A DNA stretch of 64,000 nt from Secundilactobacillus collinoides DSM 20515 = JCM 1123 (GCF_001435975.1 NZ_AYYR01000039.1:41582-105581), one strand, 5' to 3'; counted from the stretch's first letter, positions 43,354-53,200 are shown. Notes: generated by a model from the letters alone, not told the origin. Numbers and translations are program-made.

Positions 43354-43554
43354 TTAAGCAACAGTGACGTTAGCAGCTTGTGGGCCGCGGTCGCCTTCTT
43401 CAACGTCTAAGGTTACGTGTTGGCCTTCTTCAAGAGTCTTGAAGCCGTCAGCTTGGATAGCTGAGAAGTGAACGAAAACGTCTGAGCCGTTTTCCAAAGT
43501 GATAAAACCGTAACCCTTGTCAGCGTTGAACCATTTAACAGTACCTTGTTCCAT
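43354..43554 (-). CDS. csp: Cold-shock protein (CspA family)
   Basis: A 66-residue single-strand nucleic-acid-binding OB-fold protein with RNP1 KGYGFI and RNP2 VFVHF; it acts as an RNA chaperone. ATG 43554 (MEQGTVKWF) has GGAGG 9 nt upstream. A small GCGC-AAA-GCGC hairpin lies just before the ribosome-binding site, and a long untranslated leader, usual for csp genes, is likely in the non-coding stretch above it. Confidence 0.96.
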   Translation of the reverse strand: MEQGTVKWFNADKGYGFITLENGSDVFVHFSAIQADGFKTLEEGQHVTLDVEEGDRGPQAANVTVA

Positions 43555-44241
43555 TAGAATGAAACCTCCATGCGCTTTGCGCAAATTATATTTTGCATTT
43601 GAAACTTTTGAATAAGGAGCCATTCTAGTAAGAACGTTGTACCTTAATCCGAAGCATAAATACATTATCTAAAGGTTAACAGTTAATCGCCGAAAAGGCA
43701 AGAAATAAAGTTCGAAATTCAAAACAATTTAAAAGAATGTTTAGTATATTTTGGTTATTAAAAGATAAGTGAATTGTTCTTAATCAGCCTGAAAGACACG
43801 CTACGCTTACGAAAGCGGGACTACTGAAAATCTGGATCAAGCCCTATTTTCAGCCAAATGAAAATTATTTCAAATAAAACTTGCGACTATGTAGAATAAC
43901 TGTCTGAATTCAGTCAAATGGGGCATCTATTCCCAAATTAAGACTTTCTTCGGATCCTTTTATCACTTACACGTAAAACCACCGCAATGAGTCAGTGCAA
44001 TATCTACGTCTCAACATTTGAAGAGTACCTGCTAATCTTAACCAAGAAGAAACTGCAACAAACGACCATAACATCTCTAAACAGCAGTAAAATGATGGTT
44101 TCAGCACGTTCAGTTTATCTTGACTAAACGTGTACCACTTGTCTGCCCTTGATCCCATTTGTCTCCTGCGATTAGCCAAGCCACTGTTCCTCATCAGTCG
44201 GTCGACGTCATCAACAGAAGACAGTTTCACCAAAAGTCTGC
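43555..44241. other. Long non-coding stretch upstream of csp
   Basis: Probably carries the csp promoter and leader near 43555-43720. Beyond that I see no credible gene. A minus-strand frame at 43967-44233 (starting VKLSSVDD) lacks a clear ribosome-binding site and is not recognised; it could be a decayed gene. Confidence 0.4.
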
Positions 44242-44297
44242 AAAAAAGCGGCCTATTTCACCAAATCCAAACCGGGATTTAATAAAACAGGCCGCTT
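44242..44297 (-). terminator. Terminator downstream of the 44478-44798 gene
   Basis: AAGCGGCCT pairs with AGGCCGCTT, with an inner AAATCC/GGATTT stem, then six T on the minus strand. It lies about 180 nt past the gene. Confidence 0.65.
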
Positions 44298-44477
44298 CTG
44301 CTCGAAACTTGAAACCAATTCGCTCCACTCTCCATCTTAGGATTAGCAGGTCGTTAAATTCAAATAACTGTGCCTGATATACATCCTAGTCTCGGGAAGC
44401 AGTGCCCGGCTCAGTATGGCAGTTAGTGTCAGATCCAAATCAGAGATTTTTCATTAACTGTCCTCACGTTCTGGTCT

Positions 44478-44798
44478 CTAACCACGAACTAGCACTTCGA
44501 TCTGATCCTTTTGAGGTGCTAAATTAAGCCCCAGAACCGGTTCTTTTAATATCTTTGCGTATTCGTCCAGAACATCGTCAGGCAACGGTGTGTGAATGTT
44601 GAGCGCACTCAAGACCTCATTTGCCGAGTCGACGTCATCAATATCCACAAACAAGCGCATATTGCTTAACGCATCTCGAAGAAGGTCCGTTAGCAGACCG
44701 TTGGGTTTCCCCGCCACATCGGTCACCACGATTTGGGGACTGCTGACCCCCTGGTGATTGACAGTGACCATCTTCAAGATATCAAATATATTACTCAT
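44478..44798 (-). CDS. Hypothetical protein, 106 residues
   Basis: Not recognised. A soluble protein starting MSNIFDILKMVTVNHQG, with an acidic middle (FVDIDDVDSANEVLSAL). ATG 44798 has GGAGGGTAA about 8 nt upstream, favoured over a start 16 codons earlier. It lies downstream of the DUF4811 gene on the same strand, with 108 nt between them, and may be a separate unit. Confidence 0.65.
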   Translation of the reverse strand: MSNIFDILKMVTVNHQGVSSPQIVVTDVAGKPNGLLTDLLRDALSNMRLFVDIDDVDSANEVLSALNIHTPLPDDVLDEYAKILKEPVLGLNLAPQKDQIEVLVRG

Positions 44799-44906
44799 TG
44801 CGCTTACCCTCCGTTTCGCCTGCACGCGTTTGCTGTTATTATACACGAAAACGCCTTAAATACTTATTCCTTTTTCTAAAAAAGATGTTTATGAAACAAT
44901 TTCGAA

Positions 44907-45419
44907 CTACTTTGCCGTAGTTGTAGTTGAGACCACCTGCCAGCTAGCCGGCAACTCGAAGGTCACATGCTCGCCAACATAGGTATGATCACTCACACCG
45001 CCCGCAAATAGTAACCGCATTTCTTCGTTTTTGTAGACCCAGTGAACTGTCGTGATGTGCATACTGGCTTTTGCCGCGTGACGGTTCAAAGCCACCGTTG
45101 TCGTTGAAGGAGTTGTTTTGTCAAGCTTCGTTTGCAACGGATTCGTACTGTATAGGTAAATCCGTTCCGATTTAGTCCCGACCGGTTTGTAAAGCAGGAC
45201 ATGCTTCCCCTTGACACTTGTGCTCAACGGATTGGTTATGGTCGTTTGTTCGCGTTCCATGCCCAGTTGCTGATTGTAATTTAAACACATGAGCAGGACG
45301 CTGCCTACCGTCACAACCAAGCCAACAATGATCCACAGCGGCCGCCATGCGTTGTGCTGCATAAAAATCATGCTGCAGGCAAATAAGATGGCGCCTGCGA
45401 ATAACAGAAAGATAATCAT
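44907..45419 (-). CDS. DUF4811 membrane protein
   Basis: A 170-residue protein with two N-terminal membrane segments (about 1-20 and 28-46) and an outside or cytosolic beta-rich domain ending in a Thr-rich VVSTTTTAK. It matches DUF4811, which in lactobacilli commonly follows a DHA2-type MFS gene, as here. Its ATG overlaps the MFS stop codon (ATGA), so translation is coupled. Function is unknown; a role in assisting the pump is an inference. Confidence 0.78.
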   Translation of the reverse strand: MIIFLLFAGAILFACSMIFMQHNAWRPLWIIVGLVVTVGSVLLMCLNYNQQLGMEREQTTITNPLSTSVKGKHVLLYKPVGTKSERIYLYSTNPLQTKLDKTTPSTTTVALNRHAAKASMHITTVHWVYKNEEMRLLFAGGVSDHTYVGEHVTFELPASWQVVSTTTTAK

Positions 45420-46894
45420 TTAGCCACGCCCACTTTCTTTGGATCATGTTTCAACAAAAACGTCAGCAAGAAACCGATCAAGGCAAAGACTGTTGCAATT
45501 CCAAAAGCGTATCTAAAACCTAAAACATTGGCGTTAACTGCTAATTTTTTATAGAGGAACGGGGTAGCCTTGGCAACCGCATGTACCGGTGTATTATTCA
45601 GCGTCACGTTTGACATGGTCGACACCAGAATGGCCGTTCCCATGGACGCGAAGACCTGCCGTGCCGTATTATTAACAACTGTCCCGTCACCAATCAGGTT
45701 CAGCGGCAACGCGTTCATCCCAGTTGTCGTGATCGGCATCATCACCATTGAAATACCAAACATCCGTACGACATATAAGGCGACAATGTATGAAATCGGT
45801 GCTTGGGAAGTAATTGGAATGAAGGCCGCCGTTGAGATCGTCAGTAAAAACATGCCTGTAATGGCCATGTTGCGGGCACCCAAACGATCAAAGATTCGTC
45901 CCGTCAGCGGGTTCATACAACCAATAACAATTGCCCCGGGCAGCAACGTTAACCCGGAAGCTAATGGTGACTCACCCCGCAACGTTTGCAAGTACAATGG
46001 CAGCACAAGGGTGAATCCGTTCATCGACATGAAGGACACCGATACCAAAATGGCTGACAAAGAAAAATCTGAGCGTTTAAAGACCTTAAACTGTAGCAGC
46101 GGGTTTTGTATCGTCAGTGACCGCCAAATGAACAGCCCCACCACAATGACCCCAATAATCAGGGTCACATAAACAACGGGGTCCGTCCACTGGTATTGAC
46201 CAACCGATGAAAAACTGAACAACATCGACCCAAAACCAATAACGGACAGTAAAACAGAGAACCAATCGACCAGGGCTTTCCGCGTTGGCAATACTTTCCG
46301 CAACGTAAAGCTTCCCATGATCAACACAATGATGGACACTGGCATGATGACCAAGAACAGCATCCGCCATGAATAGTGAATCAAAATCCAACCAGACAGT
46401 GTCGGCCCGATAGCTGGTGCTAAACCAACTACGATCCCAGCAGTGCCCATCGCAGCTCCCCGTTGCGATGGCGGAAAAATGGTCGTCATAATCGTTTGGT
46501 AAACGGGCGCAGTAATACCGACCCCAGATGCCATGACAAGCCGGCCAATTAAGATCGTCCAAAAATTCTGGGCAAAGTAACAGATGATCGTGCCCACCAG
46601 GAAGATGGCGATGGCTGACAAATAAAGTTTTCGCGTGTCAAACCGTTGCAGAAAGAACCCTGTGATCGGCATTACGATCCCCATAACCAACATGAACCCC
46701 GTCGTCAACCATTGAACAGTGTCGGCCGAGATATTAAACGCGCTCATCAGCGTTGGAAACGCCGTTGTGAGCATTGTTGATGTAATAAACGTACTAAACG
46801 TCCCAATTAACATAGTCAAAACAAGCAAAATCCGATTATACGGTTTGCCATTTTGATCAAGCGGTTGCTCATCCGCTTTTAAATTATTGAGCAT
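45416..46894 (-). CDS. MFS transporter, DHA2 (EmrB/QacA-like) family
   Basis: A 492-residue pump with about 14 membrane segments. Motifs: TMLTTAFPTLM and QWLTTGFMLV at the N-terminal bundle and GLAPAIGPTLSGWI (motif C of antiporters). It resembles the other two MFS pumps in the window but is paired with DUF4811. ATG 46894 has AAAGGAGTGA upstream. The nearby MerR regulator (48456-49262) is separated from it by mutY, so a link is unproven. Confidence 0.88.
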   Translation of the reverse strand: MLNNLKADEQPLDQNGKPYNRILLVLTMLIGTFSTFITSTMLTTAFPTLMSAFNISADTVQWLTTGFMLVMGIVMPITGFFLQRFDTRKLYLSAIAIFLVGTIICYFAQNFWTILIGRLVMASGVGITAPVYQTIMTTIFPPSQRGAAMGTAGIVVGLAPAIGPTLSGWILIHYSWRMLFLVIMPVSIIVLIMGSFTLRKVLPTRKALVDWFSVLLSVIGFGSMLFSFSSVGQYQWTDPVVYVTLIIGVIVVGLFIWRSLTIQNPLLQFKVFKRSDFSLSAILVSVSFMSMNGFTLVLPLYLQTLRGESPLASGLTLLPGAIVIGCMNPLTGRIFDRLGARNMAITGMFLLTISTAAFIPITSQAPISYIVALYVVRMFGISMVMMPITTTGMNALPLNLIGDGTVVNNTARQVFASMGTAILVSTMSNVTLNNTPVHAVAKATPFLYKKLAVNANVLGFRYAFGIATVFALIGFLLTFLLKHDPKKVGVAK

Positions 46895-47148
46895 TTGGTT
46901 CACTCCTTTAATTAATTGCAATTGCTAATAATCGTTGTGACTGCATGGATAATAATGAATAATCTAGATTTAAACGATTTCGGATTTTATAAATGACATC
47001 GTCAAGTCGGTTGCCGGCGTCAGCTTAGTCCTTAATGGCGGTCAAATCTCACCATATAGAAATGACCCGCCGTGAAGTTAGTTAAGTAAGTAAATCATCA
47101 CACTGTGTCAAATGTTTTTCGTCAATGACATCGTGTATTGATTACACT

Positions 47149-48267
47149 TTACCCTTCCGATTTGACGCGCTGCCACATCTTATCTTGCACTTTCGGCAAA
47201 GCCAAGCGCTCAAAATCTGCCGTTGAAAGCCATTCGCCAGGAAAATAGCTGAGGTCTAAAGTCCCCTGCCACTCAGCATCCATGAGCGTGATCAGCCATT
47301 TTTGGTGCGTAAAGGTGTGCGTAACTTGCTTCCCTGGGCGAGTGGTTAACTTTAAATTCAGCCCGTAGTCTTCCGCAACTTTCTGTGTCAATAGGGTGAC
47401 GAGTTGCTCTTCCGTTACCGTTTCTGGCTCATCCAGCCTCGCTAACAGCGTTTCTTGCTTAATGAGTGGGAAGGTCCAAAAATTCGCTAACAGGCCCGTA
47501 CTCGGTCGTTTTTCCAACAAATAGCGGTCACCGTCTTGAATGACCAAGCCAAAATACGGGATCCGCTTTGGCCGCGGTTTTTTCGTCTTGACCGGATACT
47601 GGTCCTCAACCCCGTCCAAAAAGGCCTGATCAAAGGCACTGACCGGCGAGTTGGCCGAATCCCAGTTCTTTGCTGTCATATAGCTTGAACCGAGATCCAT
47701 AATAGCCTGATTAAAATCTCCGGGCCGATCCGCTGGGATAATGGTGCTGATCACTTGTTCGAATAGTTGCCGCGTTTGCGGTTTGCTGATGTCCGCGTCA
47801 ATTTCCAGAAGACGCGCAAACACACGGAACGCATTGCCATCTACAGCGGGTACCGGTTCGCCGAAAGCAATACTGGCGATTGCACCAGCCGTATAGGGGC
47901 CGATGCCTGCCAAATCTAACAAACCCGCGACTGTGGTCGGCCACTGGCCATGATTATCGTCAACGATTTGGCGGGCGGCCTTCTGCAAGTTTCGTGCGCG
48001 CGAATAATACCCGAGTCCTTCCCAGGCCTTCATAAGTTTTTCTTCGGGGGCGTTCGCTAAATCGTTGACCGTAGGAAACCAGTCCATAAACCGGGTATAG
48101 TACGGCATAACCGTGTTGACCTGGGTCTGCTGCAACATAATTTCTGACACCCAGACGTGATACGGATCGTGATCCCGTCGCCACGGCAAATCGCGACCAT
48201 CTTTGTCATACCAAGCCAGCAGTGTCTGTTGGAACGCTTCAATTTTTTCTGTTGACCAGTGAATCAT
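47149..48267 (-). CDS. mutY: A/G-specific adenine glycosylase (MutY) without Fe-S cluster
   Basis: Removes adenine mispaired with 8-oxoguanine. The helix-hairpin-helix LLDLAGIGPYTAGAIASIAF with catalytic Asp (VDGNAFRV) and Glu (SEIMLQQTQV) are intact, as is a C-terminal NUDIX-like 8-oxoG recognition domain (residues about 235-372). The four cluster Cys usually following the MDLG motif are absent: the sequence is MDLGSSYMTAKNWDSANSPV. Cluster-less MutY proteins are known from lactobacilli, so this is a lineage trait rather than decay. Confidence 0.93.
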   Translation of the reverse strand: MIHWSTEKIEAFQQTLLAWYDKDGRDLPWRRDHDPYHVWVSEIMLQQTQVNTVMPYYTRFMDWFPTVNDLANAPEEKLMKAWEGLGYYSRARNLQKAARQIVDDNHGQWPTTVAGLLDLAGIGPYTAGAIASIAFGEPVPAVDGNAFRVFARLLEIDADISKPQTRQLFEQVISTIIPADRPGDFNQAIMDLGSSYMTAKNWDSANSPVSAFDQAFLDGVEDQYPVKTKKPRPKRIPYFGLVIQDGDRYLLEKRPSTGLLANFWTFPLIKQETLLARLDEPETVTEEQLVTLLTQKVAEDYGLNLKLTTRPGKQVTHTFTHQKWLITLMDAEWQGTLDLSYFPGEWLSTADFERLALPKVQDKMWQRVKSEG

Positions 48268-48455
48268 TCAAAATTCCTACTCTCTGTTTTTAAACTGTGA
48301 AATGAGTGCGCCATCACAAAATTGCGCACTGATGATGTTTGTCTCTATTCGAGAAGGGCCAGCGATTAAACTTGTCGTTCCGTGCCGCTAGAATGCTCTG
48401 CAAGCTTCAACGCACAGAATAACTTGGAGCCAGATAACTTTCTGATTAACTTAAA

Positions 48456-49262
48456 TCATTCCCTGATAGGCACGAGCATCCTAATAACTGGACCCTCGAT
48501 CAATGGTGTCTGCAAGGAGGTTGGCACGGTACTTTCGTAAAAGTGTTCGCCAAGCGCCAAGTGATTTTCATCAGCATAGTCCAACAGGCGTTGATATCCG
48601 GCCTCCAGCGGTTGATCAGCATGGTGGTACAAGATCAAGAAACGGCCGGCAGAACGTGTCTCGTTTGCTAGTTGTGCGTTACCGCCGATCAACGGTGTGT
48701 ACACGCCTGTTAGCCGGTCAAGACTGTGATCAGTAACGTCGCTGCGTGGTCGAATTTTACCCACGATGAGCGTGGTTATCGGCACATCCAAGTGCTTCGT
48801 TAGTTCCTGCAGATGAGCCTCGATCAGAGCTGTTTCCGAGGCCGCATCCGCCGTAGGTTTCGTCACCAGCATGTCCTGTGGTGCCCGATTAACAATCGTG
48901 ACCTGGTCGGCCACAGCGCGTTGTGCCGTCTCGTTGGCCGTAATCAGTTCGCTTACCTGTTCTTGAAGTGCCGTTAAGCGTTCGATATGTTTATTGATAA
49001 GTCTTTGCTGTTGATGCAGCAGTCCGGAAAAATCGTTGGGGGCGCTCATCATTGTTTTTATCTCTGGTTCTGAAACACCCAGCTTCTGCAAAGATTGCAA
49101 TATCAGCCAAGCGTTGACTTGAGAAAGCGCGTACCAACGATGACCATTATTTTCACGTTTCACTGGCACGAACAAGCCCCGCTCATCCGCTCGGTCTAAC
49201 TCATGACGGTCGATCTGCAGCATGGCCGCAAACTGTCCCGCAGTTAAAAAGGTATCTTCCAT
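48456..49262 (-). CDS. MerR family regulator with GyrI-like effector domain
   Basis: A 268-residue regulator. An N-terminal winged helix (AGQFAAMLQIDRHELDRADERG, then NNGHRWYALSQV) is followed by a coiled-coil helix (LLHQQQRLINKHIERLTALQEQV) and a C-terminal domain of about 150 residues resembling GyrI/BmrR ligand domains (SAGRFLILYHHADQPLEAGYQRLLDYADENHLAL in parts). These respond to drugs or amphiphiles. Its target is unknown; MFS genes lie on both sides. Confidence 0.85.
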   Translation of the reverse strand: MEDTFLTAGQFAAMLQIDRHELDRADERGLFVPVKRENNGHRWYALSQVNAWLILQSLQKLGVSEPEIKTMMSAPNDFSGLLHQQQRLINKHIERLTALQEQVSELITANETAQRAVADQVTIVNRAPQDMLVTKPTADAASETALIEAHLQELTKHLDVPITTLIVGKIRPRSDVTDHSLDRLTGVYTPLIGGNAQLANETRSAGRFLILYHHADQPLEAGYQRLLDYADENHLALGEHFYESTVPTSLQTPLIEGPVIRMLVPIRE

Positions 49263-49371
49263 TCAAATGTCAGTCCTTAATTTCATTATTTAACGGTAAA
49301 TCACGTTTGACAGGGCTTCTCCGCTCTTCTATTATCAGGTTATAAGCTATTCCAGTGAAAGGAACTTGGTT

Positions 49372-51033
49372 ATGAAACGATTCCTATCCATCCTGGGGCT
49401 GCTTGGTCTTACGCTGCTGACCTTAGCCGGTTGCAGCCAAGCTTCCCGGTCCGCGACTAAATCTGATAATAAAGGCGTCATGCTGCACGACCAAAATGTC
49501 ACTATCGTCCAGCAAACGCCGCTGAATACCGTTGATATTTCAAAGGTGACCAGTTTTTCCAAACTCCGCAGTTCCACTGAGGGATTGTTCAGACAAGGCA
49601 AAAATGGGCATTTGGTGGCCGGTCTTGCAAGTAAAACCTCAGTCAGCCACAATGATACAGTCTACGACTTCACACTCCGTAAAAATGCTCGCTGGAGCAA
49701 CGGCCAGCCGATTACGGCCAGTGACTTCGTGTACTCCTGGAAACGGACGATTGCCAAATCAACGCATTCCGTAAACGCCAACCTGTTTGCCGGTATCAAG
49801 AACGCGACTAAGATCCGGCGCGGTGAACTGCCGGCGTCCAAGCTCGGCGTGGTGGCGATATCTGCCCATCATTTGCGGGTCACACTGGATCACCCAATTG
49901 CTTATTTTAAGACCCTTCTAGCTTACCCCTTATTTGCCCCTCAAAGCAAAACTGAGGTTCAAAAATACGGGAAACAGTATGGCAAAAAAGCCAACACACA
50001 GCTGTATAGTGGGCCATTTAAACTTGTTAAGTGGCGGTCTAATTGTAAGACCCGGGTACTGAAACCAAATCCCTATTACTGGGATAAAAAACACGTTTAC
50101 CTTCACTCGCTCACCATAACCACTGCGACGTCATTAAAAGCCGACCTGAAGCGTTACCGAGCCGGTAAATTGGACGAGGTTCAGTTATTTGATAATCAAA
50201 TCACCGAAAATAAACATCAGCCCGATTACGTTGTCCGGCCGTTTTCGTCCATGCGGTTCATTTCTTACAACTTCAAAACAGCCAACAAGACTGCTAATCA
50301 GCTGATCAACAATCAAGACGCCCGCCTGGCAATTTCCCACGCCATTGACCGCAAAACACTGATCGATAACGCCCTAAAAAATGCCTCGCTTGCGCCAAAG
50401 GGACTGGTCACCGCGGGGTTGAGTAAAAACGTCAAAACAAAGGCTGACTTTGCCGATCAGCAAAGTGCTCAGGGCACCGTCACCGGTAACACCGCTCTCG
50501 CAAAAAAAGAGTGGCGCAGAGCTCAAAAAACACTCAAACTTAGCCACTACAGTCTCACACTGACCGTTGGCAATGACTGGGCCAGTAAACAAGTCGCTAC
50601 TAACATTAAACACCAATTAGAAACAAAACTAAACCACTTTGATGTGAAAATCAAAATGGTGCGCACCACTAAAGCGAATCAACTTGCCCTAAACGGCCAG
50701 TACCAATTATTGCTGACGAGCTGGGGCGCCGATTATCCCGATCCGCTGTCCTTCCTACAGATTATGACCGCCAACAGCCGTTTTAACTACGGTAATTGGC
50801 GGAATAGTGACTACAATAAATTGATCATCAAAATCAGTAATAATCCAACCGGTAATTTGCAGAACCGCTGGCAACAAATGCGCGATGCTGAAAAACTCCT
50901 GATGACAAATCAGGCAGTCACGCCACTTTATCAACAAGCTGACGCCTACCTCTCCAACCCGAAGTTAAACGGTGTGGTTTACAACATCAGCGGGGTCGTA
51001 GCTGATTATAAGGGTGCCTATTTGGTGAAATAA
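49372..51033 (+). CDS. Peptide ABC transporter substrate-binding lipoprotein (OppA-like)
   Basis: A 553-residue SBP_bac_5 protein. The lipobox LAGC (residues about 18-21) after a hydrophobic signal marks a lipoprotein tethered outside the membrane. Family features are FTLRKNARWSNGQPITASDFVYSW and the C-terminal YQLLLTSWGADYPDPLSFL. It binds oligopeptides for an Opp-type importer; the permease and ATPase genes are not next to it, so it is an orphan receptor. ATG 49372 follows AAAGGAA. Confidence 0.9.
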   Translation: MKRFLSILGLLGLTLLTLAGCSQASRSATKSDNKGVMLHDQNVTIVQQTPLNTVDISKVTSFSKLRSSTEGLFRQGKNGHLVAGLASKTSVSHNDTVYDFTLRKNARWSNGQPITASDFVYSWKRTIAKSTHSVNANLFAGIKNATKIRRGELPASKLGVVAISAHHLRVTLDHPIAYFKTLLAYPLFAPQSKTEVQKYGKQYGKKANTQLYSGPFKLVKWRSNCKTRVLKPNPYYWDKKHVYLHSLTITTATSLKADLKRYRAGKLDEVQLFDNQITENKHQPDYVVRPFSSMRFISYNFKTANKTANQLINNQDARLAISHAIDRKTLIDNALKNASLAPKGLVTAGLSKNVKTKADFADQQSAQGTVTGNTALAKKEWRRAQKTLKLSHYSLTLTVGNDWASKQVATNIKHQLETKLNHFDVKIKMVRTTKANQLALNGQYQLLLTSWGADYPDPLSFLQIMTANSRFNYGNWRNSDYNKLIIKISNNPTGNLQNRWQQMRDAEKLLMTNQAVTPLYQQADAYLSNPKLNGVVYNISGVVADYKGAYLVK

Positions 51034-51133
51034 TTGTCACCAGAACCGATGAATTCTACCTGCCTTAACCTGCTCACTTAGTGTTCCGATTTTATCTCGC
51101 CTAAACGTGCAACAAACGGCAGCTTCCAACCAT

Positions 51134-51186
51134 ATAAGGGATCACAACAAAACTGCCAAATTGGCACGTTAGTTGTGGTCCCTTAT
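51134..51186. repeat. Long inverted repeat between oppA-like and MFS genes
   Basis: A 15-bp stem (51134-51148 with 51172-51186; one G-U pair) encloses the palindrome TGCCAAATTGGCA (51154-51166). No T-run follows, so it is not a standard terminator, though it may end the oppA-like transcript. The rest of 51034-51277 is featureless to me. Confidence 0.65.
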
Positions 51187-51277
51187 GAGTTGTAAGGAAA
51201 ATGCTGTTTTTTCTACGCTCTTTTGTTGTAATGCGGCAGTTGTCTGTCCCAAAAGTCCAAAAAATAAACTAAATAAA

Positions 51278-51331
51278 TTGCATTTATATGCACGTGCATA
51301 TACAATGGTCATTAATATGCACGTGCACATT
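51278..51331 (+). promoter_or_regulatory. MFS-marR promoter with two MarR operators
   Basis: -35 TTGCAT (51278-51283) and -10 TACAAT (51301-51306) have a 17-nt spacer filled by the perfect 18-bp palindrome TATATGCACGTGCATATA (51285-51302). A second near-copy with one mismatch, centred 29 bp downstream, lies at 51314-51331. The MarR protein encoded at the end of this operon very likely binds both and represses the operon. Confidence 0.75.
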
Positions 51332-51351
51332 AATTATTAGGAGGTTTCACA

Positions 51352-52686
51352 TTGAGAACAAAAACTGCGACAGTGCTGCTTTTATGCACTGTATTTATTA
51401 TGTTGCTAAACCAAACATTGATGACAACTGCCATGCCAGTCATCGCTTCGAGCTTAAACATTTCCGTTGGTTTAGGCCAATGGCTAACGACCGGGTATGT
51501 CCTAATATTGGGCGTAATTTCGCCGATGACAGCACAGCTGATTACTAAATTTTCTAGTCGGCACTTATTCTTAAGCATTCTTGCTATTTTCCTTGTAGGT
51601 ACCATTATCACTATGCTTAATTCAAATTTTTGGTTTCTGTTGTTGGGACGATTAATTCAGGCTTGCGCTGGAGGTATTCTGATTAGCTTTGTCCAGGTGA
51701 GTCTCCTCATTTTACACAGACCGGAAAAACGGGGTACCGTCTTGGGCATTCAAGCCTTAGTCATTACTTGTGCGCCCGCGCTGGGCCCTACACTTGCCGG
51801 AATTGTGATAAAATTAGAGAATTGGCAGGCACTTTTTTCATTCCAATTTCCCATCATGTTCATCATTTTGATTATCTCTTGGTTTTGGTTTCCAAATTAC
51901 ACAGATAGTCACAAAATCCATATTGACTGGCTCTCGGTGTTCTGTTCGCTATTGGGCATCAGCGCTCTTCTAATCGGTATCAACCTGTTAAAAAGTAATC
52001 TTGCTGTTTCGCTTATTTTAATTATTATCGGGCTACTGTTTTCATGGTGGTTCGTTCGCCGGCAAACAACGCTTGCCGAACCCACGTTACGTTTGACTTT
52101 ATTCAAAAAATGCGGGTTCCGGCGCATGACACTGATCATCATGCTTTGTTACGCCGCGATGCTTGGGGGCCAGGCAATCGTACCCTTGTTACTGGAAAAC
52201 TGGCTGAACTTAAGTGGTTTTACAGCCGGCCTCTTCATGCTGCCTGGGGCTCTGTTAAACGCAATTTTTTCGCCGATCGCCGGCAGTCTATATGATAAAC
52301 ATGGGATTAAAACCGTGGGCAGTATTGGTCTGTTCTTATCACTAATAGCTGAAGTTGGGCTGGTTTGGACCCACGCACCGATCTCTATGATGCTCTTTTT
52401 GATTGCCTACACTTGCTTTATGGTTGGGGTTGCCTTCCTGTTTACCCCGGCAATTAGCGCTTCCTTAGCCGGGTTAACTCCTGAAGAACTCAATCACGGG
52501 ACAGTGTTAACGAACACGTTACGGCAAATTGCAGCTTCATTTTCCATGACAATTCTTGTGATGATCACCAGTGGCACCCCAAAGACAACGATGGGTTTTC
52601 AGATTTCAATTGTTATCATTTTAATACTAACTATTCTTGGCCTGTGCATCTTTGTCAAACAGGTCAAAGCTGACAAAGGGGTTTAA
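51352..52686 (+). CDS. MFS multidrug transporter controlled by MarR
   Basis: A 444-residue MFS protein with 12-14 membrane segments, DHA2-like: NQTLMTTAMPVIASSLNIS, QWLTTGYVL and TCAPALGPTLAGIV are the expected motifs. It starts at TTG 51352 with AGGAGG 8 nt upstream. It is followed 2 nt later by marR, so pump and repressor are one operon, presumably induced by a pump substrate. Confidence 0.88.
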   Translation: MRTKTATVLLLCTVFIMLLNQTLMTTAMPVIASSLNISVGLGQWLTTGYVLILGVISPMTAQLITKFSSRHLFLSILAIFLVGTIITMLNSNFWFLLLGRLIQACAGGILISFVQVSLLILHRPEKRGTVLGIQALVITCAPALGPTLAGIVIKLENWQALFSFQFPIMFIILIISWFWFPNYTDSHKIHIDWLSVFCSLLGISALLIGINLLKSNLAVSLILIIIGLLFSWWFVRRQTTLAEPTLRLTLFKKCGFRRMTLIIMLCYAAMLGGQAIVPLLLENWLNLSGFTAGLFMLPGALLNAIFSPIAGSLYDKHGIKTVGSIGLFLSLIAEVGLVWTHAPISMMLFLIAYTCFMVGVAFLFTPAISASLAGLTPEELNHGTVLTNTLRQIAASFSMTILVMITSGTPKTTMGFQISIVIILILTILGLCIFVKQVKADKGV

Positions 52687-52688
52687 TA

Positions 52689-53114
52689 ATGGATATTTCA
52701 AGATTAATTCGTAATTTAAATATCGTTGTCCGGACTTTAAAACGGCAAATTAACGGCCCTATGAATAAACTGGGACTAAACGACAGCAACTACTACATGG
52801 TGTTGCGCGTGTATGATCAACCGGGCATCACCCAAGAAGAACTTTCGATGGATATGAAACGTGAACGCAGTCTGGTCACAAAATCGGTCAACAAATTAAT
52901 CAAGAGCAACTGGATCAAAGTCAAAAATGACGATACTGATAAACGCGTCCTACACCTTTACCCGACTGAATTGGCACGAGAACACCATACCGAATTAATG
53001 GGAATTTTGCGCGATAATAACGAAACAGGGTTGGAAATGTTAACCTCAACTGAGAAAACCATGTTTCTGCAACTTCTACAAAAAATCACTGATGCGATGG
53101 ACGATAGGCCCTAA
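52689..53114 (+). CDS. MarR family transcriptional regulator
   Basis: A 141-residue winged-helix repressor. The recognition region is GITQEELSMDMKRERSLVTK followed by the wing DDTDKRVLHLYPTE. AAAGGGG precedes its ATG, which starts 2 nt after the MFS stop. It probably represses its own operon through the palindromes at 51285-51331. Confidence 0.9.
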   Translation: MDISRLIRNLNIVVRTLKRQINGPMNKLGLNDSNYYMVLRVYDQPGITQEELSMDMKRERSLVTKSVNKLIKSNWIKVKNDDTDKRVLHLYPTELAREHHTELMGILRDNNETGLEMLTSTEKTMFLQLLQKITDAMDDRP

Positions 53115-53160
53115 CGATAAGCAATAATCAAGTAAAATGCTGTTAGCTTAAACCAACACC

Positions 53161-53200
53161 AAAAAAGGGCAAGACCGATTTAACGTGGCCCTGCCCTTTT
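53161..53200. terminator. Bidirectional terminator (marR / recQ)
   Basis: AAAAGGGCA (53163-53171) pairs with TGCCCTTTT (53192-53200), plus inner G/C pairs. Serves both convergent genes. Confidence 0.85.

Noticed and set aside
43967..44233. 88-codon minus-strand frame; considered a transposase remnant
   Set aside because: No transposase motif or terminal repeats could be identified; left as non-coding.
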